A DNA stretch of 38,378 nucleotides from the IMG/VR virus record IMGVR_UViG_3300034789_000724, positions 1-38,378 of that record; one strand, 5' to 3'. Position 1 is the first letter of the stretch, and every line of letters starts with the position of its first letter. This DNA is from a virus. The position numbers were made by a program, and so were the translations under genes. Of the stretch, positions 8,475 through 18,222 are shown in pieces. The notes below the pieces were generated by a model that did not search any database, had not been told where the DNA came from, and worked only from the letters and a program-made list of their open reading frames with translations.

Positions 8475-11400
8475 TTATCTCAACGCAAGTATAAGTGGTG
8501 TAACCTCTGCCTGTATTGCTTTACTAAAGTCTCTTCCTCTAACTGTGGATGTGGTTTGATCGACCTGAATTCCTGCACCGATATCAAAGTTTCCTTTTTG
8601 ATCTGTTGAAGTAAATGGAATTTGTGCTCCTTTACTAACAACAACCTCATTCTCTTTTATTGGAATAGCACCTTGGAAAGGTAGTGATGTATTTATACTG
8701 GTACCTGAACCAACGTATTCAAAAGAATGTGAGCTGGTTAGAATACGACTAATTCTTTGCAGGGTAAAAGGGTCATCCTCAAATAGTTCATAAGGAACAA
8801 ATTCATTAAAAGTCATTGTAGTTATTCCAGTATTAATGATAGGTTCAGTTGCTTCGGAGATTGTGAAATAAATTGGTTCCATAACTGCATTTGCAAGTGC
8901 AGTATTACCATCAATATCTACTACAATATTTTGTGTAGGAAGATAGTTTCTTCCAGAATTAATAACATCAATTTCAGTTAAAATTCCATTTTCATCAATA
9001 GTTGCACTTGCTTCTGCAATAATACCCTGTGGTCCCTTTGGTTCAAGAGTTCCATCATTATCCCTAATAGTAACTGTTGGTGGAACTGCAGCAGAAAATC
9101 CTCCAGGAGAACCAATAACTTCAATGCTTGAAAGTTCTTGAAGTGGTGCTGTTATTCTTCCAGTTGCTTGTTCTGCTGCAGGAACATCTGGATAGTTTGC
9201 TAAGTTAATTTTAAAATATAATGCTTGCCCATCAAATGGTCTTCTAACTATATCACTTGAATCAGTAACTCCCTTACCAACAACTACATCAGAATTATCT
9301 CCAGGAACAATATCCGCATTTACTTTACCAGTAAATTGTGTTGCGCCAAGACCAACAGCAACTAATCCAAAATTACCAAATGATGAGTTGGAGTTTGTAA
9401 GATCGCATTGTGCTCCAGTATCGGCGTAGATTGCAATATCATTATTAATTGTAAAGATAGAAACCAACTGAGCATATGCATTGTTAGTCAGAGATACACC
9501 AATCCCCGCTTCATTATACTGAGTAAAGGAATCACAGACCATTGATTTTAAGTCTGCTCCAGGAATTACTGTTCCTGTAAAATTCGCTATTGCATCATCA
9601 CCATTAATTCTCATACCAATACTTCCGGTCATAAAATTGGTACAGTTTCTAACGTATGGAGATCTCCAACGTTTTGTAGGACCTTCGTCTGCTGGACCAG
9701 CAGCAGTATATCCACTATTTGCTGTCACTCCAGTTATCGGGAATGCAACTGCACCTGCACCACTATGGTCAACAAAAATATTGTCACCAGCAAAATTTAA
9801 ATTCTCAATCAGACATCCTCTTCTGACCCAGAAAACATCTAAATTTGTATTTTGTGGTTCAATAGTAACAAGTCTTAAATCCTCTCCAGTAATTGATACA
9901 TCTCTTTGAAGACCAACTGGATTATTCTCAACATATCTTCCAGGACGAATCTTAATTGTATCTCCAGGTAGAGCAACCGTCGCTGCAGCACCAACTGTTG
10001 CTTTAGCATCACCCTCTAATAACCCACTGTTAGAATCATCACCACTTTTTGAAACCCAAATAGTTTTCTTTGTTTCAACACCTGATGGTCTCCAAGATAC
10101 ACCAGCACCGACAGATGCTAAACGATAATCTTTCCCATTAACTCCAGTTTGTTGATTTATATCAATTATTGCATTCTCAAGTTCTAATGTATTTTCTAAC
10201 TTAGTTTCTTGACCAACAAAAAGTTTCTTACCAATTGCAGCACCACCAACCACCTGTAATGCTGCCGTAGCATCAGATGCAGTTGCATCAGTTTCAGATT
10301 CTACTTTAGTTTCGTTACCAACAAAAAGTTTCTTGCCGATGGCAGCACCACCAACCACCTGTAATGCTGCCGTAGCATCAGATGCAGTTGCATCAGTTTC
10401 AGATTCTACTTTGGTATCTCCACCGATAAAAAGTTTCTTAACTATTCCAACGCCACCATCAATTTGAACTGATGCATTTGTAGTGCTAGTGGCGTCTGTT
10501 TCATCATTAAATGTTGATACTCCATCAACATCAAGAGTGCTATTAAGAGTGGTAGCACCATCAACATCAAGAGTGCTATTAAGAGTAGTAGCAAGATCAA
10601 CATCGAGAGTGTCATTAAGTGTTGTAGCACCATCAACATCGAGAGTGTCATTAAGTGTTGTAGCACCATCAACATTTAACGTTCCGTTTATATCTAGATC
10701 AAACTGTGGATTATTTTGTTTGATTCCAACTCTAGTATCCCTATAAATTGGTGCATCATCTCCAGAACCATTAAATCCCCAAAGATCATTGGTAAATATG
10801 GTTGCAAGTCCAGTAACTGTCTGTGGATGTCTAGCAGTTGGAACAAGTGTATCAGTTCCTTTTCCAAGACTATTTAATTGGACAAAATTTAGAATTGAGA
10901 AGGATTGTCCAGCACCAACTTGACCCCCTTGTCCTGGAGTTGGTACAAAGACACCTTCATCCTGTAGGAAAATACCTTCTTGGAACGCAGGTTCAAATGG
11001 TACCCAAGTTATACCATTTTCATCTTTACTTAAGAAATTACCAGAAAGACCTTTTAGATTTCTAGAGTCATAAATTTCTTTCTGAATAGAAATACTTCCA
11101 TTAATATCTAATTTTATTGATCCATCATTATTAAAATTTGCCGGAACTGTTGTTCCAACACCAACTACTCCTTGATCAGTAATTACGATACTGTCATCTC
11201 CAGAAAGAATCTGAACTTTTTCTAGGGGTGCGGTTGTTCCTATACCAACTTTATCCGTTCTAGTGTCTGCTGTGAATAATGTTCCACCTACACCAACATC
11301 AAAACTTCTTTTTACTAAAAGATCTTTGGCGATAGAAACACTTCCGTCAATATCAAGTTTTAATGAACCATCATCAGTAAAATCAACAGGTGTCGTTGTT

Positions 11401-11777
11401 CCTATACCAACTACTCCCTGATCAGTGACTACAATAGTATTATTTCCACTTAGTAGTTGAAATTTTTCTACTGGTGCCGTTGTTCCTATACCAACTCTTT
11501 CCGTACTAGCATCAGCAGTAAATACAGTTCCACCTACACCAACATCAAAACTATTTCTTACTAAAAGATTTTCAAAATCTAAAAAACCTTTAACAGTTAG
11601 ATTTTCTTCAATAGTTACATTACCAGCAAAAGATGAATCACCCGAAACGTTTAAGTCTCCACCAATTGTTACATCTTTATCAAACGTTGCACTACCACTT
11701 ACATCAATATCCTTATAAAAATATACTTTAGCGGCAAAAGTATGCTCAAAACTAGTTTTATTATTGAATAAACTCAT
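8475..11777 (-). CDS. Large tail fibre-like structural protein with repeats and a beta-helix region, 1100 aa
   Basis: N-terminal ~270 residues carry repeats RVGIGTTAPVEKFQLLSG and (FDVGVGGT) also seen in the 2205-residue protein. Residues about 365-425 are five tandem 12-residue units of the DVDGATTLNDTL type, then two nearly identical 35-residue units (ESETDATASDATAALQVV). From about residue 570, WVSKSGDDSNSGLLEGD and IRPGRYVENNPVGL followed by short beta-strand repeats look like a right-handed parallel beta-helix (DUF1565-like). Such folds serve as phage receptor-binding or glycan-cleaving fibres; I see no identifiable catalytic residues. Its ATG overlaps the previous stop by 4 bp (ATGA), indicating translational coupling. 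Confidence 0.75.
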   Translation of the reverse strand: MSLFNNKTSFEHTFAAKVYFYKDIDVSGSATFDKDVTIGGDLNVSGDSSFAGNVTIEENLTVKGFLDFENLLVRNSFDVGVGGTVFTADASTERVGIGTTAPVEKFQLLSGNNTIVVTDQGVVGIGTTTPVDFTDDGSLKLDIDGSVSIAKDLLVKRSFDVGVGGTLFTADTRTDKVGIGTTAPLEKVQILSGDDSIVITDQGVVGVGTTVPANFNNDGSIKLDINGSISIQKEIYDSRNLKGLSGNFLSKDENGITWVPFEPAFQEGIFLQDEGVFVPTPGQGGQVGAGQSFSILNFVQLNSLGKGTDTLVPTARHPQTVTGLATIFTNDLWGFNGSGDDAPIYRDTRVGIKQNNPQFDLDINGTLNVDGATTLNDTLDVDGATTLNDTLDVDLATTLNSTLDVDGATTLNSTLDVDGVSTFNDETDATSTTNASVQIDGGVGIVKKLFIGGDTKVESETDATASDATAALQVVGGAAIGKKLFVGNETKVESETDATASDATAALQVVGGAAIGKKLFVGQETKLENTLELENAIIDINQQTGVNGKDYRLASVGAGVSWRPSGVETKKTIWVSKSGDDSNSGLLEGDAKATVGAAATVALPGDTIKIRPGRYVENNPVGLQRDVSITGEDLRLVTIEPQNTNLDVFWVRRGCLIENLNFAGDNIFVDHSGAGAVAFPITGVTANSGYTAAGPADEGPTKRWRSPYVRNCTNFMTGSIGMRINGDDAIANFTGTVIPGADLKSMVCDSFTQYNEAGIGVSLTNNAYAQLVSIFTINNDIAIYADTGAQCDLTNSNSSFGNFGLVAVGLGATQFTGKVNADIVPGDNSDVVVGKGVTDSSDIVRRPFDGQALYFKINLANYPDVPAAEQATGRITAPLQELSSIEVIGSPGGFSAAVPPTVTIRDNDGTLEPKGPQGIIAEASATIDENGILTEIDVINSGRNYLPTQNIVVDIDGNTALANAVMEPIYFTISEATEPIINTGITTMTFNEFVPYELFEDDPFTLQRISRILTSSHSFEYVGSGTSINTSLPFQGAIPIKENEVVVSKGAQIPFTSTDQKGNFDIGAGIQVDQTTSTVRGRDFSKAIQAEVTPLILALR
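10205..10440 (-). repeat. Tandem 105-bp repeat inside the 1100 aa fibre gene
   Basis: Two nearly identical copies with a 105-base period (35 codons): the block starting gcagcaccaccaaccacc occurs at about 10237 and again at about 10342. A third, diverged copy follows toward 10440. At protein level each copy encodes a VESETDATASDATAALQVV unit followed by GGAAIGKKLFVG. DNA identity is high, including at third codon positions, suggesting recent duplication. Confidence 0.85.
10515..10680 (-). repeat. Tandem 36-bp repeats encoding DVDGATTLNDTL units
   Basis: About five 12-codon units in tandem within the 1100 aa fibre gene. Neighbouring copies differ at a few positions (LND/LNS, DGA/DLA), and the last two at the 10600-10670 side are almost identical in DNA. 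The pattern fits expansion by slippage or unequal recombination of a fibre shaft segment. Confidence 0.85.
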
Positions 11778-12376
11778 GCTTTAAGTTCTCCAATAGCTTT
11801 TTTTGCAATAGCAACTGCGGCAGCAGAACCAACTCCACCAGCACCAGCAGACGCGGCAATAGCAATACTTTCTGCATCAAGACCAGCATATACTTGATTC
11901 AAGAAAGTCTTTAGATTAGTTTCTGTTGCGATACACTTAGGTCCATAAGAATGTGGTGCTTCACAATATGCCTCTTTTGCTTTAATATCAAATTTATCAC
12001 CAACATCAAAGAGCACATTAGCTCCCGCTTTGAATGTAATATCTGTCTTAGATTCCATAACAATGTTATTGCCAAGGATTCTGACATCACCATTTTCCAT
12101 GGCAGTAATAAGAACACTACCTTTCATACCAGTAATGCAAATATCTACACCACCTCTTTCAGTATTTTGACCTCCAATAATCTCAATGGTTCTATCATTA
12201 TAGAGACGAAATACTCCACCCTCGGTCATTCCCATCAAGGAAACATCACCTTGATTATTATTGCCGTAAATATCATAAACTGATTCACCATTAAATCCCG
12301 TCTGGGGATTTGCAGCTTCAATCCTGAATTTAGGACCAAGATTGATATATTGTCTACCTTCCCAATTATTTGACAT
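11774..12376 (-). CDS. Baseplate spike-like structural protein, 200 aa
   Basis: Sequence MSNNWEGRQYINLGPKFRIE then regular short strands (GGVFRLYNDRTIEIIGG, VLITAMENGDVRILGNN, ESKTDITFKAGANVLFDVGD) resembling the beta-helical needle of gp5/gpV-type spikes. The C-terminal ~60 residues are helical and Ala/Gly-rich. It lies directly downstream of the gp5 OB-fold gene with its own strong AGGAGG ribosome site (12385-12390) and late promoter motif. Inference: in this phage the needle part of gp5 may be supplied by a separate polypeptide. Annotated homologues are usually just 'virion structural protein', so the function call is tentative. Confidence 0.55.
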   Translation of the reverse strand: MSNNWEGRQYINLGPKFRIEAANPQTGFNGESVYDIYGNNNQGDVSLMGMTEGGVFRLYNDRTIEIIGGQNTERGGVDICITGMKGSVLITAMENGDVRILGNNIVMESKTDITFKAGANVLFDVGDKFDIKAKEAYCEAPHSYGPKCIATETNLKTFLNQVYAGLDAESIAIAASAGAGGVGSAAAVAIAKKAIGELKA

Positions 12377-12384
12377 TTCTAGAA

Positions 12385-12402
12385 CCTCCTAATAATATTT
12401 AG
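12385..12402 (-). promoter_or_regulatory. Late promoter motif CTAAATA plus strong ribosome site
   Basis: CTAAATA on the minus strand (12402-12396) includes the TAA stop of the gp5 gene, and a perfect AGGAGG follows at 12390-12385, 8 bp before the ATG at 12376. Suggests that the 200 aa protein and the fibre genes after it can be transcribed and translated independently of the hub genes, in higher amount. Confidence 0.55.
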
Positions 12403-14975
12403 TATCCGCCACCACCGGATGGAGGTGAAGATGGGGGAGGTGTTGGTGGTGGTGTAGGAGTTGGTGTAGGAGTTGGTACTGGTGCTGAGGGAGTTTGAGT
12501 TTCACCATCACTAGTGCTAGGTGTTGTAGGGGTGGTACTAGATGTAGTTGTAGGAGTACCTCCTCCAGTTACCTGTTGTATTTGAGTAGTTGTACTAACT
12601 ATTTGTTGTGGAGAACCAAGACTTTCTTCTGGAGAATCATAAATGTATTGATGAGGTGTAGATACGTGTGTAGCACCCACCATTTTTCTTCCATTTGTTG
12701 GATGTACATGGAATGGTCCATAATATTTTTCACCATTGACATATCCAACAAAATCATCATCCTTAGAAATACAATCAATGACCTGTTTAACTTGACCTTG
12801 AGGTGTGATAGGTCTCTTCTTAATTCTAGGTGCTATCTTGGCACCACTTCCAGTAATAGTGTTAACTGTATATTCAAGTGATTCAGTAAAACTAGGATAT
12901 TCATTATTGATTCTGGGAGCAATCTTAGTTATTGCGCCAGTATTGTCAATCTTAATATCATATTCGTTTCCAGCACTATCAGTAATTATATCCTCATCTT
13001 CATAATTTTCTCCACCATCAATAATAATGGGTCCTTTTTCATCATCAAGAATAAAGTCATCGTCAACTGGAATATTTTTATCTGGTGTATAATTTTCACC
13101 CTCAGTAACAATGTAAATGTCAGTTATTTGTTGATAGGTAGGAGAATCTGGATCATAATCAATAACTGATCTTGCTGTGGCACCATAACCTTCACCACAT
13201 TCATCAACAAGTTCAACAAATGGTGGGAAAGTATATCCACCACCACCATTAACAAGATCTACACCAATCACACTACCTGTAAGTCCTTGTCCACCTTGAG
13301 CAACCTGAACAATTGCATTTGCAATGCCACCAACACCTTTGATTCCACCACCAAAAATTTTAACTTTTGTGCCACCACATCCACCAAGTTCTGGTGGTCC
13401 TGCGTAACACTTACTCAGAGGACTTTCAAATCCTGGTGTTGATACACTTGGATTCATAAAATCAAAATATCCTAATGATCCAGTGATGGAAGCAATATCT
13501 TGAACCAAATCAATTGGCAGCGCAGATAAATCCTGAGCAACCGCTAACGCTTCATTTGCAGTATTTAAAATTTCATCTACAGGAACACCATCCTCATCAC
13601 TAAATCCTTTTCCAATTACCCACTCATCTGATGCAAGGTCAAATTCTGGTGCAATCTGATTACATCCAAGTTCTTGTGCAATACCTAAGATTGCACTACC
13701 CGTTCCACCTAACCAAGTACCGATGTCAAATCCCATTAGAATTTTATCGACACCTGCCATCAAAGGTCCAAGGAAACTTGTCACACCACCGATAATGTGA
13801 TTCATTAAAGCACCAACAACCTGGTCTCCAATACATGAAACAAAATTTGTAACATTATCAGCAACACTCTGAAGAACTCCTTTAATTACATCTCCAATAC
13901 CTGCTATAACTTTATTAGCAATACAAGGTATTGCATCCGAAATTTCCTTTACTGGACCAATGAGTGTTGCTTGTGCAATTATTCCTGCAGTATCTGCCGC
14001 TGGATCGCTTCCTGTTGCAGCAAAAACTACTGCATATACAGAATCATATAATGCTTGAAGACCAAAATTTAGAGTTGGTACAAGAACATTCGATAAATTT
14101 GTAGTTATATCTTGAATCATACGAGCACTGCCCTTCTGAATATTGGCAGTTTGAGTATCAATTAATTCAAATAATTGTTGCTTCTTTTTTCCTACAAATT
14201 CATTTGCACCATTAACAGCACCTTGAATGCTTCCTGTAATTTCTGCTACACTCTTAGTAAAATTATCAACATCATTCTTTATTCTTGCAACAGCACTATC
14301 TTCATTAGCATTTGCAGCAGTAACTTTTTTACCAATAGCACGACTTGAAGAAACTTCTTTTGTAGTTGCTGCCTTTTCTTTTGCTTGTGCTTCTGCTAAA
14401 GCGGCGTCTTCTGCCGCAAGAACTTCATCAGTTTGAGTAGAACTTTCTGCCTGTTTATTCAGTTTATCGGCAGTTTGTTTATCAACTGAACGTGGTGCTT
14501 TTTGTGCTGTTGTGGTCTGTTCGTTTGCTTGATTTGGTACAATAACTCCACCAGCTGCAGGTTTGATTCTGCCTGTAAATCCAGTGAACGGTTCAAATGG
14601 ATTCTTGTACGTTGATGATGGAACCTGGTCTGTTCTACCAAAAACACCAAGAATTGCAGGTTGCTGTGCATCATCACCATCAAGGAAGAAACCAAATACA
14701 GTATCACCAGGTGCAATCTTTACAGACGTAGCTCTATTTGAAGCACCAGAACCATCAGTACAACCAAGAATTGCAATCGCCCAAGGCAAATCTTCATCAG
14801 GAAGTTCAACAGTAGTATATGGATGATAACCAAAAATACGAACTTTGAAACGATTTCCCCATCCGCCACCATTTGCTTGATTACCTTGTGCAGAAGCAGG
14901 AGCAGTCTGTCCAATCCACCATCGGAATCCGTCTCTACCAATAAAATTAGTTTTTAGTAATGACTCCTCTAACAT
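12399..14975 (-). CDS. 5: Baseplate hub / spike protein gp5 (OB-fold, no lysozyme domain), 858 aa
   Basis: Residues about 15-140 match the N-terminal OB-fold of T4 gp5: WWIGQ, RFKVRIFGYHP, LPWAIAIL, GDTVFGFFLDGD and AILGVFGR correspond in order to T4's WFVGVVEDR, RVRVVGLHP, LPWMSVI, VYGHFLD and IVLGTYGG. Residues 160-450 are helical and Ala-rich; the T4 lysozyme catalytic region is absent. A conserved FHVHP and RKMVGATHV segment lies near residue 755. The C-terminus is a low-complexity Thr/Pro tract (PVPTPTPTPTPPP) ending in Gly/Tyr. Starts at ATG 14975 with a 1-base stop/start overlap with the gp27-like gene, as expected for partners that form the hub complex. The cell wall enzyme activity appears to have moved to the gene at 16294-18222. 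Confidence 0.8.
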   Translation of the reverse strand: MLEESLLKTNFIGRDGFRWWIGQTAPASAQGNQANGGGWGNRFKVRIFGYHPYTTVELPDEDLPWAIAILGCTDGSGASNRATSVKIAPGDTVFGFFLDGDDAQQPAILGVFGRTDQVPSSTYKNPFEPFTGFTGRIKPAAGGVIVPNQANEQTTTAQKAPRSVDKQTADKLNKQAESSTQTDEVLAAEDAALAEAQAKEKAATTKEVSSSRAIGKKVTAANANEDSAVARIKNDVDNFTKSVAEITGSIQGAVNGANEFVGKKKQQLFELIDTQTANIQKGSARMIQDITTNLSNVLVPTLNFGLQALYDSVYAVVFAATGSDPAADTAGIIAQATLIGPVKEISDAIPCIANKVIAGIGDVIKGVLQSVADNVTNFVSCIGDQVVGALMNHIIGGVTSFLGPLMAGVDKILMGFDIGTWLGGTGSAILGIAQELGCNQIAPEFDLASDEWVIGKGFSDEDGVPVDEILNTANEALAVAQDLSALPIDLVQDIASITGSLGYFDFMNPSVSTPGFESPLSKCYAGPPELGGCGGTKVKIFGGGIKGVGGIANAIVQVAQGGQGLTGSVIGVDLVNGGGGYTFPPFVELVDECGEGYGATARSVIDYDPDSPTYQQITDIYIVTEGENYTPDKNIPVDDDFILDDEKGPIIIDGGENYEDEDIITDSAGNEYDIKIDNTGAITKIAPRINNEYPSFTESLEYTVNTITGSGAKIAPRIKKRPITPQGQVKQVIDCISKDDDFVGYVNGEKYYGPFHVHPTNGRKMVGATHVSTPHQYIYDSPEESLGSPQQIVSTTTQIQQVTGGGTPTTTSSTTPTTPSTSDGETQTPSAPVPTPTPTPTPPPTPPPSSPPSGGGGY

Positions 14976-16294
14976 CAGTTCTCTTTGTTATTTGTTCCGT
15001 ATTGACCAAATGTATCTCTAATCAACTTTGCAGAGGTATATGACCCCTCTGCATTGAATTGATGGCATAACTCTTTAATCATATATAGACCACTTTGCTC
15101 CTGGTCAAATTCTTTTTCTTTTTTTGTTGAAGTAACTGGAAAAGAACATTCAATAATATCACCTGCCCTCAAATTAGTATTTGAAGGAATAGTAATTGTT
15201 AAGGTCTGTGTGAATAGACTATTATATCTAAGTAATGATTGTGATTGATTTTCAAGTGGGTCTGCATTCAAATCTTTTTTCACATCTTTTTCAATAGTTC
15301 CTCTATCTAAAATACCAGTAATCATCCTTGTTGGAATTTCTCCTAAAGTCTTATCAGAGGTCTCACTAATCTTTGGCAATTTCAATTTTTTGCCCAGATT
15401 TTTTACTTTACCATAATCGTCAATAGTAAATCTTCTTTTCTCTGGTGGAGTTACTCTAAATGTAAGTGGATCAAAATATGCACGATGAGAACAATAAGAA
15501 CCCAGTCTTAATTTTTCAAGCATATTTTGATTTCTATTAGTAACATATGCCATTATAATTTTATCTTCACCAAATACAGACCCAACGTGTGCATTACCAT
15601 CGGTAACTGTTGTATAATAGAATCTATCTTTTGGTTCCTGAGTAATTAATTTATCAAGAGATTTAAATTTGTATCCGTCTTGAGTTTGATAGAACACATA
15701 ACCAGCAATACCAGATTCTGGTGCTGCCTTGGATGCTAACCAAGTAAGTACGGTGAAAGGTTTTCTCATATTTCCAATGAAACCATACTTATTAGAAGTC
15801 TGGTCAGAATCAATTGGTTTTCTTGTTTGAATAAGTTCCGTCAAAATTGATTCTACAGAACCAGATATTGGTGAAGAAGATGGATATTTCTTTACTACTC
15901 TTGTCGTTTCATTTGTAATCGCTTCTCTAGAACAAAGATTAAGAACAAATGTCTCAACTTGAGGTTCACTGATAATATTTGTTATACTTGAGACATACAA
16001 ATAATCATCAGTATTTTTTGAAAAGTTTAATCCAGGACTTTCTGCATTACCTTTAATATTGAGAGATACTCTTTCTCCACCTCTTAATGGAAGTCCTTGA
16101 TAAATTCCTTTACCATCAAAGGCATTACCAGTAGTGGTAACAATAATCTTTGCTGTAATCGTTGGTGAAAAAATGTCTTCATAATAATTTATAGACTGGA
16201 CACCAAGTCTTAAATCAGCACTCTGGGATTTATCGTTAGATTCAATGAGTACTTCTATGTATTCTGATGGATCTGACGCTTTTTTACTTGGCAT
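14975..16294 (-). CDS. Baseplate hub protein, gp27-like, 439 aa
   Basis: Begins MPSKKASDPSEYIEVLIESN and continues with beta-rich hub-type sequence (INYYEDIFSPTITAKIIV, LPLRGGERVSLNI, ETFVLNLCSREAITNE) and a middle segment KPFTVLTWLASKA. A late portion, TLTITIPSNTNLRAGDIIECSFP followed by SGLYMIKELCHQF, matches the pattern of gp27/gpD-type hubs that end in an OB-like domain. It immediately precedes gp5 with a 1-bp overlap; in T4, gp27 trimers bind gp5 trimers. Length is near T4 gp27 (391 aa). Similarity to T4 is too weak to prove by eye, so the symbol is left blank. Confidence 0.6.
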   Translation of the reverse strand: MPSKKASDPSEYIEVLIESNDKSQSADLRLGVQSINYYEDIFSPTITAKIIVTTTGNAFDGKGIYQGLPLRGGERVSLNIKGNAESPGLNFSKNTDDYLYVSSITNIISEPQVETFVLNLCSREAITNETTRVVKKYPSSSPISGSVESILTELIQTRKPIDSDQTSNKYGFIGNMRKPFTVLTWLASKAAPESGIAGYVFYQTQDGYKFKSLDKLITQEPKDRFYYTTVTDGNAHVGSVFGEDKIIMAYVTNRNQNMLEKLRLGSYCSHRAYFDPLTFRVTPPEKRRFTIDDYGKVKNLGKKLKLPKISETSDKTLGEIPTRMITGILDRGTIEKDVKKDLNADPLENQSQSLLRYNSLFTQTLTITIPSNTNLRAGDIIECSFPVTSTKKEKEFDQEQSGLYMIKELCHQFNAEGSYTSAKLIRDTFGQYGTNNKEN

Positions 16295-18222
16295 TATGTA
16301 TATTCTAACTCTCTAAGAAGATTATTTGTGATGAAACTATTTAACTCATTTACGACAACAGTTTTTGTTCCACCATTACCTCCACCACCAGACATTACTA
16401 CTGCAGGCGATTGAGATTGCTGTCCTCCCACAGGAATTGGTACAGGGATGACAGAACCTTTATTTCTGGAAGTTGCAACCGTACTACCAATATCATTCAT
16501 ACCTATTCCCTCTAAAGAAGGACCACCGCGACCACTAAGATCTGGTATTTGTCCTGGTTTTCTATCAATTTGAGCAGCAGAAAGCATAATTAATCCAACG
16601 TATGGATCTGGTGATGTATTGCCACCGTAGTTTGTAGAACCTTTTTCTGTTGATGCCTCCAAGTGAATATGTGGTCCTGTAGACTTGCCAGTGCTACCAG
16701 TAACAGCAAAAGAAGTTCCTGCTGGAATAGCACCAGACTTGATAATGATTGAACTATTATGTGCAAATCTAAGTTGAACACCAACCGAAGGCACCCATAC
16801 GTCAATAACAAGACCATATCCAGGATCATCCTTTGTCCCAACAACTTCACAATCAGCTCTTAATGCAATATAAAGACCAGCAGCACATCCAATATCAAGA
16901 CCACCATGAGGTTTTGTTCTAAAGTTTTCAAAAGCACCTTTAATTGATGTGATTGTTGCTGGAGCACCTAATGCACTTACATCTTCTCCTTTAGTAAATC
17001 TTTTACTTAAATCTAGTTTTCCTGTTTGCCCAAACTGTTTGAATGCTGCTTCAACGTCTTCTGGTGCAATAGTAGCTTTATTGCCATTGAATCCTCTATA
17101 ATAACTTTGACCCCTCTGAACAGACTGCACGTATCCTTGTTGATCTGCTAATACTGGAATACCAGCAAATTCCATTGCAAGAAGACTTGCTGCCCTAATA
17201 GGATCATTTATAATCATATCGGCAGTTATTCCTCTACCCTTAATCAAAGATATTGCAATTAAATCTTGATTCTCTTCATTAAATAAATCTTTTTCTGGAT
17301 CCAATCCAGCATTAACTGCTTGCTGAATGGGATTTGTTAATTGATATTTGCCAATTGCACCAGTGCCACCATTTTCACCCTTTGCATTTGCTGCTTCAGC
17401 AATCGTCATATTTGTTAGATTATCATTCTTATCGTTTGGTGCAATAGAAGTATATCCACCCTCAGCACTTCCAATTAAATTTAAGATTGGTCCATATTTT
17501 CCTGCCGTAGCAGCATCACCAGAAGTACTACGATTATTATTGTTATTGTTATTATTAGAAACAAACATGCTTCTCATAATAGCAAGTAAATCAAAATCTC
17601 TCAAGTTTGTTATTCCCTTCTGCAAATCCAAAAACATACTATTGACTGCATTTTCAACATCAGAATTGGCAGAGTTAAATTGATTTTCTTGTTGTCTAAC
17701 ATCATCCTCTCGTGGGTTAAAAATGCGCCCATAAAGACCATCAAGTGAAAGATTAAAGTTTTTAAAGAAATTTGTCGTGTTATCAACCCAACCACGAAGA
17801 GTATTATAAACAACTGTCATCTTAGTGATTAGTTCTTCCGCACCTTTAATAATTTTCGGAAGATTTGTAAGTAACCATCCAACAAAAATAGTTCCAACAA
17901 ACTTCATGACTCTTCCTAAGAATCCTTGAGTGCTTGATGTAACAGCTTTTTGTGTTGCAGAACCTATTCCTAATGACTGAACTTTTCCTGCTTCAATTAT
18001 ATCTTCCCTTTCTCTTCTTCTTACTGCTTCTCTTCTCTTTTCAAATACACCTAGTCTTGATCTAATTGCTTTTTCTTTTTCCCTATTTCCTTCTACAAGT
18101 CCACGTATGATTACTGAAGATGTATTATTAGCTTTTCTGAGTCCAACACCAAAACTGTTCAAAGACTTCTGAATGTTGGTAATACTAGTGCCGCTTTTAA
18201 ATAGTGATTGTTGTGCTAACAT
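16294..18222 (-). CDS. Tail protein with lytic transglycosylase-like and M23 peptidase domains, 642 aa
   Basis: Three parts. Residues 1-220: charged coiled coil (EKRREAVRRRERED) and a hydrophobic segment (VGTIFVGWLLTNLP), similar in architecture to the next upstream gene. Residues 221-230: a run of eight Asn. Residues about 245-360: lysozyme/transglycosylase-like domain with GSAEGGYTS (putative catalytic Glu) and GAIGKYQLTNP. Residues about 430-540: LytM/M23 metallopeptidase with HGGLD (first His and Asp near 438-442), RFAHNS and HIHLE (near 515), which together give the zinc ligands and catalytic His. It probably opens host peptidoglycan during DNA injection and may replace the lysozyme missing from gp5. 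1-base overlaps with both neighbours indicate coupled translation. Confidence 0.75.
   Translation of the reverse strand: MLAQQSLFKSGTSITNIQKSLNSFGVGLRKANNTSSVIIRGLVEGNREKEKAIRSRLGVFEKRREAVRRREREDIIEAGKVQSLGIGSATQKAVTSSTQGFLGRVMKFVGTIFVGWLLTNLPKIIKGAEELITKMTVVYNTLRGWVDNTTNFFKNFNLSLDGLYGRIFNPREDDVRQQENQFNSANSDVENAVNSMFLDLQKGITNLRDFDLLAIMRSMFVSNNNNNNNNRSTSGDAATAGKYGPILNLIGSAEGGYTSIAPNDKNDNLTNMTIAEAANAKGENGGTGAIGKYQLTNPIQQAVNAGLDPEKDLFNEENQDLIAISLIKGRGITADMIINDPIRAASLLAMEFAGIPVLADQQGYVQSVQRGQSYYRGFNGNKATIAPEDVEAAFKQFGQTGKLDLSKRFTKGEDVSALGAPATITSIKGAFENFRTKPHGGLDIGCAAGLYIALRADCEVVGTKDDPGYGLVIDVWVPSVGVQLRFAHNSSIIIKSGAIPAGTSFAVTGSTGKSTGPHIHLEASTEKGSTNYGGNTSPDPYVGLIMLSAAQIDRKPGQIPDLSGRGGPSLEGIGMNDIGSTVATSRNKGSVIPVPIPVGGQQSQSPAVVMSGGGGNGGTKTVVVNELNSFITNNLLRELEYT
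17533..17556 (-). repeat. Poly-Asn trinucleotide tract in the transglycosylase/M23 gene
   Basis: Eight consecutive Asn codons (mixed AAT/AAC) sit between the coiled-coil part and the transglycosylase-like domain, acting as a flexible linker. Mixed codons argue against a simple slippage-prone tract. Confidence 0.8.

Noticed and set aside
10442-10746. Open frames on both strands across the fibre repeats
   Set aside because: They are low-complexity shadows of the DVDGATT repeats, caused by the 36-bp periodicity.
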